DNA of 15,498 nucleotides, from the NCBI GenBank assembly GCA_964601765.1, contig CAZROR010000039.1, positions 1-15,498 on the forward strand, read 5' to 3'. A program made the position numbers and the translations under genes. Positions within the stretch are counted from its first letter, which is position 1. Every line of letters starts with the position of its first letter. Below, in pieces: positions 6,225 to 14,144 of this stretch. Origin of the DNA: SZUA-181 sp964601765 (GTDB lineage: Bacteria > Pseudomonadota > Zetaproteobacteria > Mariprofundales > Mariprofundaceae). A model generated the notes under the pieces. The model saw only the letters and a program-made list of their open reading frames with translations, did not search any database and was not told the DNA's origin.

Positions 6225-6266
6225 ATGGGGGATGTGGGAAAAAGAGAATCAGGAGATATGCGGTGA
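6225..6266 (+). CDS. Thirteen-codon leader reading frame coupled to the next gene
   Basis: An ATG at 6225 has AGGAG (6214-6218) 6 bases upstream, an ideal ribosome binding site. The frame encodes MGDVGKRESGDMR and stops at TGA 6264-6266. The stop overlaps the GTG start of the following gene (GTGA, 6263-6266), the usual layout for translational coupling. The alternative is that it is the original start of the downstream gene, separated from it by a frameshift. Its composition gives no hint of attenuation by a single amino acid. Confidence 0.4.
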   Translation: MGDVGKRESGDMR

Positions 6267-6670
6267 GCGAGAAATTTTCAAACGTGCCGGTTGAAGAAGA
6301 TACCAGGATTTCATTTCAGGCCGAAGTGAAGCTGGGAAATTTTGATGTCTTGTATCAGAAATGGTTCTGGGATGGCATTATGGCTGAGAGCGTCATCTTT
6401 GCAGATGACGATGTGCAAGGCATGCAGGACGACGAAATAAAGGCAGTGGTCCGATCCTCGCCCTTCGTTGACCCGAACTCCAAAATCACATTCAAGCGTG
6501 ATACCAGCGGATTCATATTTGTGAACTTTAATTTCACTACACCTGATGATGAAGAAACCTATACTGAACCGGAACCCTTGACGCCTGAAGAGAGACAAGC
6601 CTGCATGGAGAAAGTGTCAAAATGGATTGGCAAGCACAACCGGGAGCAGGTCGAACTGAAGAGAAAGTGA
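6263..6670 (+). CDS. Unrecognised acidic 135-aa protein upstream of the HD hydrolase
   Basis: The GTG at 6263 is preferred because AGGAG (6251-6255) lies 7 bases before it; the frame is open further up to an ATG at 6179 that has no good binding site. The product is acidic and has no signal peptide or membrane segment. The middle (DGIMAESVIFADDDVQGMQD, then SKITFKRDTSGFIFVNFNF) looks like a compact alpha/beta domain ending in beta strands, and the C-terminal third (PLTPEERQACMEKVSKWIGK) is probably helical. I do not recognise the family. The stop is 13 bases before the HD hydrolase start, so the two genes very likely form an operon. A partner or regulator of that hydrolase is possible but only inferred from position. 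Confidence 0.7.
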   Translation: MSEKFSNVPVEEDTRISFQAEVKLGNFDVLYQKWFWDGIMAESVIFADDDVQGMQDDEIKAVVRSSPFVDPNSKITFKRDTSGFIFVNFNFTTPDDEETYTEPEPLTPEERQACMEKVSKWIGKHNREQVELKRK

Positions 6671-6683
6671 ACGGAGTACGGGA

Positions 6684-7286
6684 GTGAAATTGATGGCATG
6701 TAATCTGTCGAGCATAAAATTTTCAAAGGCTGTTGAGTTTGCAGCGGAGCGACACAGCAAGCCCCGGAAGGGGACAAGGATTCCGTACATCAGTCATCTG
6801 ATGGGGGTTTCCTCCCTGGTGCTGGAGTTCGGGGGCAACGAGGACGAGGCGATTGCCGGACTGTTGCATGATGTTGTTGAAGATACGGACACTACCATAG
6901 AGGAGGTCAGGGATCATTTTGGGGTTTCCGTGGCCGATATTGTTGCCGGTTGTTCCGAGACCAAATGCGCGGACGGCTCAAGCGAGGAGCGCCCGTGGAT
7001 AGATCGCAAGAATGATTACATCGCGCATGTCCAGAGCCCGGAAACATCATCCAGCGTTCTGCTGGTCTCGATGGCCGACAAGCTGCACAACCTGCAATGT
7101 ATTTTGCATGATTACCGGCGGATCGGTGATGAATTGTGGACACGTTTCAACCCTGCGGCCGGAAAAAAGGGAACCCTGTGGTTCTACCGAACACTGGCGG
7201 ACGGGTTTATGCGCCACCCCAACGCAAACAAGGATTTGGCCAAAGAGATTGATATTACTGTAAGCCACCTGGAGGAAGCAGCTTGA
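6684..7286 (+). CDS. Single-domain RelA/SpoT-type HD hydrolase (possible small alarmone hydrolase)
   Basis: The 200-residue protein is essentially one HD domain of the guanosine polyphosphate pyrophosphohydrolase type. The expected metal ligands are visible: H38 (in PYISHLMGV), H62-D63 (LLHDVVEDT, with the typical E66-D67 pair) and D132 (MADKLHNLQ, matching ADRLHNM in Rel/SpoT). No synthetase, TGS or ACT domain follows, so it should hydrolyse rather than make the product. In related proteins the reaction removes 3'-pyrophosphate from (p)ppGpp, but small HD proteins of this kind can act on other nucleotides. The start is GTG 6684 (ACGGAG 7 bases before) or ATG 6693 (GGGAG 8 bases before); the difference is three residues. 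It follows the acidic 135-aa gene closely. Family assignment is firm; substrate is inferred. Confidence 0.85.
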   Translation: MKLMACNLSSIKFSKAVEFAAERHSKPRKGTRIPYISHLMGVSSLVLEFGGNEDEAIAGLLHDVVEDTDTTIEEVRDHFGVSVADIVAGCSETKCADGSSEERPWIDRKNDYIAHVQSPETSSSVLLVSMADKLHNLQCILHDYRRIGDELWTRFNPAAGKKGTLWFYRTLADGFMRHPNANKDLAKEIDITVSHLEEAA

Positions 7287-7451
7287 GCATGGACGGCAGG
7301 CCTTGATGGCGAGCCATACCATTGAATAACCGGTACCTGAAATGGCTGGTGTCGCCAGCTGCCGGATTGGCTTGCCGGAGGTGACTATATCCGTCGCGGC
7401 TGCCAGACAACGTTCTGATCTGTCCGGATCCTCCATGTGGGGAGATTCCAG

Positions 7452-10064
7452 ATGAGGATTGATTTCGGGCTGAAGCTGGATGCCGGAAACTGGCCAGAAT
7501 TCACCGCAGGCCGTGAGGCCGAAATCGGTGATGTATCTGTCGGGCAGACCGGATTGATCAGCCTGCTGGAGACCCACCTGGGCCTTGCTGGTGAGGCTGA
7601 ACCGGAAGCGTTACGCATCCGGCAATACATGGTTCGCATTCAATCACTTCCCGATGGCAGACGCTTCTATTCAGATTCCTTTGCATTCGATGCATGGGCA
7701 TCAGCTCGGGAACTGCTCGGCTGGCGTGATGATCTGGTGCTCCATGGGTGGGATCCCAAAGCCGGAAACCAGCCGGAACGTCTTGCGGCAATCGCCGAGA
7801 TTGAACTGGCCTCGGACTATCCATTGGCAGATGGTCTTTCCGACCGGGTTCGCAGGGTTACACACGCTTTAGGCAATCGGCCGGCGTTGCCCATTCGCCA
7901 AATCACGTTACAGGATCCCATGCACCTTCTCCCGACCCCATGGAAGCGCCTGATGGAAAAGCTTCAGGCATGTGGTGTCGAGGTCAGTGATGCGATTCTG
8001 GGTACATCACTGCCCGTGGAGATTGTCTTGCTCGAATCAGAGCATATCTGGCCACTGGCACAGGCTGTCGCCGGTTGGGTGAGAGCAGCAGCTGAAACAG
8101 GCGATATTGCGTTGCTCTGCCAGCAGGATACGACGCAACTTGATCAGGCGCTGCACGCTCAGGGCCAGCCAGCAACTGGCCAGCGCATGACGAGCGCGCA
8201 ACTTGGCGTCTTTCAGTTGTTGCCTCTGGTCCTCGAAAACCTATGGAAGCCCGTACGAATCGGTCATCTGATGGAGTTGCTGTCCGTGCCACTCTCACCG
8301 GTGCCTGCTTTTGCCGCACGCAAGTTAATTGCCGCGTTAGCGAAGAAGCCGGGACTGGAGAGCGAGCTCTGGGAAAAGGCGATTCTGGAAATTGAGGAAA
8401 GGAAGCAAAGCTATCTGACCCGTGATGGCATGGATGAGGAGAAGGCACACGATGAGGCAAGCGTCTTTGCCAGTGGTCTGGATCAGTGGCTTCGGGTCGG
8501 GCGTGTCGACATCAATTCTGAGGCGCCAACCGCTGTCGTGACCGGAGCACTGGAGCGGTTGAGAAAACATTTAGCGGGGTGTGTGGAGCGGATACCGATG
8601 GCCAGGGTGGCCATGGGGCATTGCCGTGATCTGATAACGATTCTCTCAGACATGCACTCAATCGGAAAGCCTCTGCTTGACCGTATCGTGGATGATGTCA
8701 TCGGCCCGGGACGATCTTCCGGCAACATCAGGGAAGCGGCTCCCTGGGGTGTAATCGGGGATGTTTCCCAATTGACCGGAGCAATTGATACATTGGCGTG
8801 GTGGGGATTCGTTGATCCTTCAGCGCCGGAGCGCAATGTCTGGACTACCGTGGAAAGGCAATGGCTGAAAGATCAGGGGGCACCCTTGGACGAGCCTGGG
8901 CTTGATCGTGAGCGCGAGCGTCATCACTGGCTATCTGCATTGGCGCGCAGCGGGAAGATGCTTCTATGTCGTCCACTTGAACTGAACGGGGTTCCGGTTC
9001 CAATTCACCCGCTTTGGTTCGAGATCGAGGCCGATGCCCGCCTTGCATCACGATGTAAACACATCCGGGCAATTGATCTGTTTCCCGGATCGAGCCCGAC
9101 CCTTCTGGGTGTATCGCTGTCTCTGGAGGAAGCCAGAGGCAACCCGCCTCCGGCTCTGTCGGCTGACAGATCATTCGAACCTAAAGGGGTTTCCGGCCCA
9201 CGAAAGCTCTCGCCAACCTCACTTGACAGTCTGTTTGGGTGCTCGTTCAGGTGGCTTGTGGAAGAGCTGGGCGTTGCCGGATCCGACGTTATGGGCTTCC
9301 CCCGCGACTCGGCGATGATCGGGACGCTTGGGCATCAGGTGCTTGAGGATGTTTTCAGCCCCGGGACCATACCGGATCCGGATGATGCCCGTATCGCCGC
9401 GGAGCGGAGCTATGTACGTCGGGTTCCCGAGATGGCGGCAGATCTTTTGCTGCCGGAAAAGAAAGCGGAATATGAGGATACTCGCAGGCGTATTGCTGAC
9501 GCCGCAGGAGACATCGCAGGCCGCTTTCGGCAGGCGGGATTCGACCGGGTGGTTTGCGAAGAATGGGTCAAGACAACGCTGGATGGTGTTCCGGTCAAAG
9601 GACGGGCGGACATCATTGCCTATGACAATGAAAACAGGCCCCACATCGTTGATTTCAAATACTCCCATGGCAGCAACCGTTACAGGGACAAGATCAGGAA
9701 GGGTCGTGATGTCCAGTTAGTCACTTATGCCCGCATGCTGGGGGCCTCACCCAGTCCGGTCGCCTACTATCTGATACCCCGCCGGGAGATGATTACGATA
9801 TTTCCATCGTTTGGCGCTGACACTGTGGAGCTCGAAATAACCATCGTCGATGGCTGGAATCGTGTACGCAAGACCTACAGCAGCGTGATGACGGATATCC
9901 GCAGAGGCAAGGTCACCGTATCTGGGCTGCTTTCCGGGGATGAGAGCAAGCGACTGGAAGAAAAACGTGAGGTGAATGGTGAGATTTATCTCGAGCCTCC
10001 CTGCCACTTTTGTGATTTTGCCGCGCTTTGCGGGCTGAATGTCGGAGGTGGGCCTCGTGAGTAA
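7452..10064 (+). CDS. addB: AddB-like PD-(D/E)XK nuclease subunit with a predicted Fe-S cluster
   Basis: AddB pairs with AddA to process double-strand DNA ends for recombination and to degrade foreign linear DNA. This 870-residue protein ends in a RecB-family nuclease domain: GRAD720, then IVD734-F-K736, then VQLVTYARML (the Q-L-x-x-Y motif). Four cysteines match the AddB/Cas4-type 4Fe-4S arrangement: C597 (LFGCSF), then C851-X2-C854-X5-C860 near the C-terminus. The first 550 residues presumably hold the inactive helicase fold. I found no Walker A motif, as in many proteobacterial AddB proteins. The ATG at 7452 is chosen because GGGGAG lies about 7 bases before it; the frame runs 15 bases further up. 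The gene overlaps the addA-like start by 8 bases, so translation is probably coupled. The function could also be defence-specialised, given the neighbours. Confidence 0.85.
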   Translation: MRIDFGLKLDAGNWPEFTAGREAEIGDVSVGQTGLISLLETHLGLAGEAEPEALRIRQYMVRIQSLPDGRRFYSDSFAFDAWASARELLGWRDDLVLHGWDPKAGNQPERLAAIAEIELASDYPLADGLSDRVRRVTHALGNRPALPIRQITLQDPMHLLPTPWKRLMEKLQACGVEVSDAILGTSLPVEIVLLESEHIWPLAQAVAGWVRAAAETGDIALLCQQDTTQLDQALHAQGQPATGQRMTSAQLGVFQLLPLVLENLWKPVRIGHLMELLSVPLSPVPAFAARKLIAALAKKPGLESELWEKAILEIEERKQSYLTRDGMDEEKAHDEASVFASGLDQWLRVGRVDINSEAPTAVVTGALERLRKHLAGCVERIPMARVAMGHCRDLITILSDMHSIGKPLLDRIVDDVIGPGRSSGNIREAAPWGVIGDVSQLTGAIDTLAWWGFVDPSAPERNVWTTVERQWLKDQGAPLDEPGLDRERERHHWLSALARSGKMLLCRPLELNGVPVPIHPLWFEIEADARLASRCKHIRAIDLFPGSSPTLLGVSLSLEEARGNPPPALSADRSFEPKGVSGPRKLSPTSLDSLFGCSFRWLVEELGVAGSDVMGFPRDSAMIGTLGHQVLEDVFSPGTIPDPDDARIAAERSYVRRVPEMAADLLLPEKKAEYEDTRRRIADAAGDIAGRFRQAGFDRVVCEEWVKTTLDGVPVKGRADIIAYDNENRPHIVDFKYSHGSNRYRDKIRKGRDVQLVTYARMLGASPSPVAYYLIPRREMITIFPSFGADTVELEITIVDGWNRVRKTYSSVMTDIRRGKVTVSGLLSGDESKRLEEKREVNGEIYLEPPCHFCDFAALCGLNVGGGPRE

Positions 10065-13000
10065 ATTGCAGCTGATCAGCGCCAGCGCGGGATCGGGCAA
10101 GACATATTCACTGACAGAACGGGTACTCAGTGAGGTCGCGGATGGCGTATCTCCCGAACGGATCATGGCCGTCACCTTTACCAACAAGGCGGCAAGCGAA
10201 CTGAAGGAACGTATTCGGCAGAAACTCGTTGAGCAGGACGGGAGAGGTTCTGCCGGGCTGCGACTGCAGGTAGCCAGGCTGGCAGATGCATACATCGGCA
10301 CGGTCAACAGCATCTGTGCGCGTCTACTAAGGGAGTTTGCTTTTGAGGCGGGTCTCTCTCCGGCCATTGATATTCTGCCTGAAGGCGAAAGCGCTCGACT
10401 GTTTCTGCTCGCGGTTTCCCACACGATTGAGAAACATTATTCACAACTGTCAGGCGCGGCCCGCCGGCTTGGACGTGATGGAAGCGGACGCGGGTTTCAG
10501 CAGAAGCCTGACTGGAAAACGGATGTACAACATCTTGTTGACCTGGCACGGACGAATGGATTGAGCGCTGATGACCTGCTGTCCATGTCTGCGCTGTCTA
10601 TTGAAGGATTAAAAGCCCTGCTGGGCAGAAAGACCAATACGGTTTCCAGTTCAGAGCTGATTGCCTTGCTGGAACAAGCCATTGCAGATATCGGATCATG
10701 CGACGATAAAACCAAAAAGACAAAAGATGCCTTATCGACCCTGCGTCGGATTCGGCATGCGCTACAAAACGAATATGCGACATGGTCTGATTGGATTTCC
10801 CTGTTCAAGATATCGGCCGGGACACGCAGTGGCGCCGATGCGTGCCTGGAAGATGTACGCGACTATGCGTTAAAGGTTCGGCGTCACCCTGAACTTCATC
10901 AGGATATAGAAATACTGATCACAGGCGTATTCCATTGTGCATCTGAGGCCCTGGATGAATTTGACACGTATAAGCGTATCAATGGGCTGATGGATTTTGC
11001 CGATCAGGAAAGCAAGGTGCTGGAGTTGCTGGATGTGGAACCGGTACGCCGGCTCCTGGCCGAACGCATTGACGTAGTCATGGTGGATGAGTTTCAGGAC
11101 ACCAGTCCGATTCAGCTGGCTCTGTTCTCGAAACTGAGCGGACTGGTGAAACGATCCGTCTGGGTGGGCGACCAGAAGCAGGCCATCTATGGTTTCCGGG
11201 GTACCGATCCACAGCTGATGGATGAAGTGATCGGCAGGCTGGACGAAGGGCTGCTTGATGTATTGGAGGACTCCTATCGCTCGCGTCCCGGACTGGTTGA
11301 ATTCGTTAATGCGACATTTGAGCAGGCATTTAAGGGTCTGATACCCGCGGAACGGGTTCGTCTGAATGCAAAGCGGGCGGATCATGAGGGACAGGCAAGC
11401 CCGCTGGCCGTCTGGCGGCTGGAGGGCAAAAACAGGGGGCTTCGCACAGAGGCGCTGGCCGAGGGCATCGCCGAGATCGTCCGTCATCCTGACGACTGGC
11501 TGATCGAGGATCGTGACACGGGAGAGCTCCGGCCAGTCAGACCTGGAGATATAGCTGTTCTCTGTCGCACCAATGACAACGGCAGTGCGGTTGCCGAGGC
11601 ACTGGGGCGCTATGGCATATCTGTCTCGGTTGGGCGCGGAGCGCTGTTGGCACAACCTGAAACCATTGCCCTGCTGGCGGGCATGCGGTTACTGGCAGAC
11701 ACCGGAGATACGCTGGCACTGGCCGAACTGGTTCAGCACCTGCCAGGACATGCTTCGTCCGAATCGTGGCTCAGCGAGTTGGCCAAAGACCGCGAGCAGG
11801 CATTTGCGAGCTGGAAACGGGACAATCGCATCACGCGCCTGCTGGATATTTGCGAGAAAGCAGTTGACGCTGCCCCACTCGAATTGCTGAACACGGCAGC
11901 CGACATACTCGGGCTAAGAGATATGGCATTCACCCGCCCCGATCCTGGTCAGCTTCTGGCAAATCTTGAGGCGGTCGAACAGATGGTTGTCCAGTATCAG
12001 GATGCCTGCAAGGCCCGTCATGAGGGAGCAAGTGTTCCCGGCCTCATGCACTGGCTCTCATCGTTAGAGGAAAAACCGAGCCTACCCGAAGGGCGTGGAG
12101 AACAAACGGTTCAGATATGCTCCTATCACAGATCCAAGGGGCTTGAATGGCCTGTCGTCATCCTTGCCGACCTGGACTCGACAGCCCGGTTTTCGCCATT
12201 TGGCCTGCACGTTGTGTCGACAGGAAAATTTGATGCCAACAACCCCCTGGCAGGTCGCTGGATTCGATACTGGCCGGAGCCATTTTCCTGCAGCGGCACG
12301 CCATTTGGCGAGGCCGTAGAGAAATCCGATGCGCATCTGCAGGCCAGAGAACGCGAGATCGCAGAGCGCCGACGATTGATGTATGTCGGCATGTCTCGTG
12401 CGCGAGACTATCTGATTCTAACCCAGCCTGTCGGTGGCAGAGGCGGTTCATTGGCCTGGCTTCAGGATCTGCTGCCCGACCCCGAGGCTGAGCTTTCCCT
12501 GCCACAAACCGATGACAAGAAACCCGTCATCATGGTTGCCGGCAAGGCCTTCGACTGCACACTGGCGCAATGGAAATCAGCCGATGATCCTGAGCCCCTT
12601 CACACAGCGATGAAGACTTGGCATGTGCCGACCAGGCCTGACGAGGCTATAACGCACTTGCCTTATGCCGTTGCCCCCAGCAGTTATAAAGTATCTTCGA
12701 GTACCCCATTCTCAATCGGCAATCCTGAAAGGATAGGCGAGCGTATTGCGCTGCCGGGAGAAGTTGACATGGCCAGGCTGGGCGACGCCATTCACCGTTT
12801 CATTGCCGCTGACCGATCCCAACACACCGAACTGGAGCGTTCCAGCATGGCCAGGCGCATCCTTGTCAGCCATGGCGTAAACCATGCGTTGAATACCGAT
12901 CAGCTCATGGCAATCAGCCATTCATTCCATGACTGGGTTGATCGAACCTGGCCGGGCGCAACTGTCCAAAAAGAGTGGCCGGTACGAATGCGAATGGGCA

Positions 13001-13239
13001 ATCAGGTTGTACATGGCTGGATCGATGCCCTGGTAGATACGGGAGATAGCTATGTCATTGTTGATCACAAGAGTTTTCCGGGTTCAGACGAAGAATCTCT
13101 GGAGCGTGTGGAAGAACATGTCGGCCAGCTTCACCTGTACCGTGAGGCGGTCGAAAAGGCTACCGGAAAAAGAGTAACTGGTTTGGCTATTCATTTTGCC
13201 ATACAGGGATCTGTTGTGCATGTGAGTTGCGCTATCTAG
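10057..13239 (+). CDS. addA: AddA-like UvrD-family helicase with C-terminal nuclease
   Basis: The 1060-residue protein has the full set of superfamily 1A helicase motifs in order: motif I ASAGSGKT, Ia VTFTNKAASELKERI, motif II VVMVDEFQDTSPIQ (D344, E345), III VWVGDQKQAIYGFRG, IV LEDSYRS, V SYHRSKGLEWPVVILADL and VI RRLMYVGMSRARDYLIL. A RecB-type nuclease follows: GDAIH913, W-I-D990, V-D1003-H-K1005 and GQLHLYREAV. Both activities should be intact. With the AddB-like partner this gives one motor and two nucleases. The GTG at 10057 is preferred to the ATG at 10039 because GGAGGTG (10044-10050) is 6 bases upstream; it also gives an 8-base overlap with the addB-like stop. Length is somewhat below typical AddA (about 1200 aa). 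Whether this is the cell's housekeeping end-resection enzyme or an island copy cannot be told here. Confidence 0.88.
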   Translation: MSKLQLISASAGSGKTYSLTERVLSEVADGVSPERIMAVTFTNKAASELKERIRQKLVEQDGRGSAGLRLQVARLADAYIGTVNSICARLLREFAFEAGLSPAIDILPEGESARLFLLAVSHTIEKHYSQLSGAARRLGRDGSGRGFQQKPDWKTDVQHLVDLARTNGLSADDLLSMSALSIEGLKALLGRKTNTVSSSELIALLEQAIADIGSCDDKTKKTKDALSTLRRIRHALQNEYATWSDWISLFKISAGTRSGADACLEDVRDYALKVRRHPELHQDIEILITGVFHCASEALDEFDTYKRINGLMDFADQESKVLELLDVEPVRRLLAERIDVVMVDEFQDTSPIQLALFSKLSGLVKRSVWVGDQKQAIYGFRGTDPQLMDEVIGRLDEGLLDVLEDSYRSRPGLVEFVNATFEQAFKGLIPAERVRLNAKRADHEGQASPLAVWRLEGKNRGLRTEALAEGIAEIVRHPDDWLIEDRDTGELRPVRPGDIAVLCRTNDNGSAVAEALGRYGISVSVGRGALLAQPETIALLAGMRLLADTGDTLALAELVQHLPGHASSESWLSELAKDREQAFASWKRDNRITRLLDICEKAVDAAPLELLNTAADILGLRDMAFTRPDPGQLLANLEAVEQMVVQYQDACKARHEGASVPGLMHWLSSLEEKPSLPEGRGEQTVQICSYHRSKGLEWPVVILADLDSTARFSPFGLHVVSTGKFDANNPLAGRWIRYWPEPFSCSGTPFGEAVEKSDAHLQAREREIAERRRLMYVGMSRARDYLILTQPVGGRGGSLAWLQDLLPDPEAELSLPQTDDKKPVIMVAGKAFDCTLAQWKSADDPEPLHTAMKTWHVPTRPDEAITHLPYAVAPSSYKVSSSTPFSIGNPERIGERIALPGEVDMARLGDAIHRFIAADRSQHTELERSSMARRILVSHGVNHALNTDQLMAISHSFHDWVDRTWPGATVQKEWPVRMRMGNQVVHGWIDALVDTGDSYVIVDHKSFPGSDEESLERVEEHVGQLHLYREAVEKATGKRVTGLAIHFAIQGSVVHVSCAI

Positions 13240-13275
13240 AAGGTCTCGAGCCGGAGGTATCAATCCGGGAATGGT

Positions 13276-13312
13276 CAGGGGAAATGGGCAGGTAACGGAC
13301 TTCCCTCCCCTG
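13276..13312 (+). repeat. Inverted repeat downstream of the addA-like gene
   Basis: CAGGGGA (13276-13282) and TCCCCTG (13306-13312) are a perfect 7-bp inverted repeat with a 23-base loop, 37 bases after the addA-like stop. A second overlapping pair, GGCAGG and CCTGCC, competes with it. No T-run follows, so intrinsic termination is doubtful; it may protect the 3' end of the transcript. Confidence 0.3.
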
Positions 13313-13410
13313 CCACCATACGGGTGACAAGGGGGACGCCAGATGGCGGCGTGGACAGCTTGAGGCAACCGTCGGCGAATACTGTAGCGGGCCACTGTCG
13401 CGCAGGCCAA

Positions 13411-13438
13411 TTGTATTAATTATAGCAATCACTATAAT
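13411..13438 (+). promoter_or_regulatory. Promoter and palindromic operator of the toxin-antitoxin operon
   Basis: TTGTAT (13411-13416) and a perfect TATAAT (13433-13438) are 16 bases apart, a good sigma-70 pair 30 bases before the antitoxin start. An inverted repeat, ATTATAG (13419-13425) and CTATAAT (13432-13438), with a 6-base centre, covers the -10 box. Phd/YefM antitoxins repress their own operons by binding palindromes at this position, so this is the likely operator. Confidence 0.65.
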
Positions 13439-13467
13439 CATGGCATTCTTAGACCGAGGTGAATGTC

Positions 13468-13740
13468 ATGATCCGAAAAGCATCAGCGATGACGGTTCGC
13501 AACAATCTGGGTGAGTTGCTGAATGAAGTGACTTATCGCCACGATTCCATCGTGATTCAAAAAAGCGGCAAGCCGGTTGCGGCGATTGTTGATATCGCCC
13601 TGTTTGAGAAAATCCGTCTGATGCAATCGGAATTTGATTCGTTGTGTGAGCAACTGGCTGACAGAGCCAGGGGCACGGCGCCGGATGTATTACAGGCCGA
13701 GCTGCGGGAGGCGTTGACGGCTGTTCGCTCATCTTCATGA
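13468..13740 (+). CDS. Phd/YefM-family antitoxin
   Basis: The 90-residue product follows the Phd/YefM pattern: an N-terminal DNA-binding domain with MTVRNNLGELLNEVTYRHDSIVIQKSGKPVAAIV, in which the 'R-x-N-L-x-E-L-L' helix and the 'KpvAaIV' strand are typical, then a helical C-terminal region (about 55-90) that would bind and block the toxin. The ATG at 13468 is preferred to GTG 13459 because GAGG lies 8 bases before it. Its stop overlaps the toxin start as ATGA. It should repress its own promoter through the palindrome at 13419-13438 and neutralise the PIN toxin. The family call is confident from the sequence; the partner follows from the gene overlap. Confidence 0.88.
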   Translation: MIRKASAMTVRNNLGELLNEVTYRHDSIVIQKSGKPVAAIVDIALFEKIRLMQSEFDSLCEQLADRARGTAPDVLQAELREALTAVRSSS

Positions 13741-14144
13741 AGGTGGTGCTGGATACCAATATCTTTTTGTCGGGCCTGATGTTGCCGGAGAGCGTTCCCG
13801 GCAAGATCGTTTCAGCCTGGCGGAGCTCTTCCTTCGACCTCGTATTCAGTGAGGCCATGCTGACCGAACTGGCGCGAGTCCTGGCCTACCCGAAGATCCG
13901 AAAACGCATTGGCTGGACGGATGACGATATTGAGCACTTTGTTTCCCTGCTCAGGTTCCGGGCTGAAATCGTTGACATTGAAACCACCCGTGCGGATGTT
14001 CCCCGTGATGCGGATGATGTGCCGGTTCTGGCCGCCCTTATCGCATCCGGCGCGAATATTCTGGTAAGCGGCGACCGGGACTTGCTGGAATTACGGGAGG
14101 ATTACGCCATTGAAACGGCGGCTGAATTCTACCGCCGCTTATAG
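13737..14144 (+). CDS. PIN-domain ribonuclease toxin
   Basis: PIN toxins are Mg-dependent ribonucleases that stop translation when their antitoxin is lost. The 135-residue protein matches the group often called 'putative toxin-antitoxin system toxin component, PIN family'. The acidic site is complete: D6 (VLDTNIF), E44 (MLTELARVL), D94 (DADDVPVLAAL) and D113 (LVSGDRDLLEL). The segment VLAYPKIRKRIG after E44 is typical of this group. The start overlaps the antitoxin stop by four bases (ATGA), which supports coupled translation and keeps antitoxin first. Its 3' end overlaps the convergent WYL regulator gene by 16 bp. The RNA target is unknown. Confidence 0.9.
   Translation: MKVVLDTNIFLSGLMLPESVPGKIVSAWRSSSFDLVFSEAMLTELARVLAYPKIRKRIGWTDDDIEHFVSLLRFRAEIVDIETTRADVPRDADDVPVLAALIASGANILVSGDRDLLELREDYAIETAAEFYRRL

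Noticed and set aside
7287..7451. Terminator or promoter between the HD hydrolase and addB-like genes
   Set aside because: The only stem (GCTGG at 7345-7349 with CCAGC at 7355-7359) is short and has no T-run, and no convincing -35/-10 pair was found.
7452..13239. RecB/RecC of a RecBCD complex
   Set aside because: There is no recD-like gene. The first protein carries its own nuclease site and AddB-type cysteines, which RecC does not, and the addB-addA order with overlap fits AddAB.
13240..13410. A gene or a strong terminator between the addA-like gene and the toxin-antitoxin promoter
   Set aside because: No frame there has a start with a ribosome binding site and family features. The inverted repeats lack a following T-run, so they are listed only as a repeat of uncertain role.
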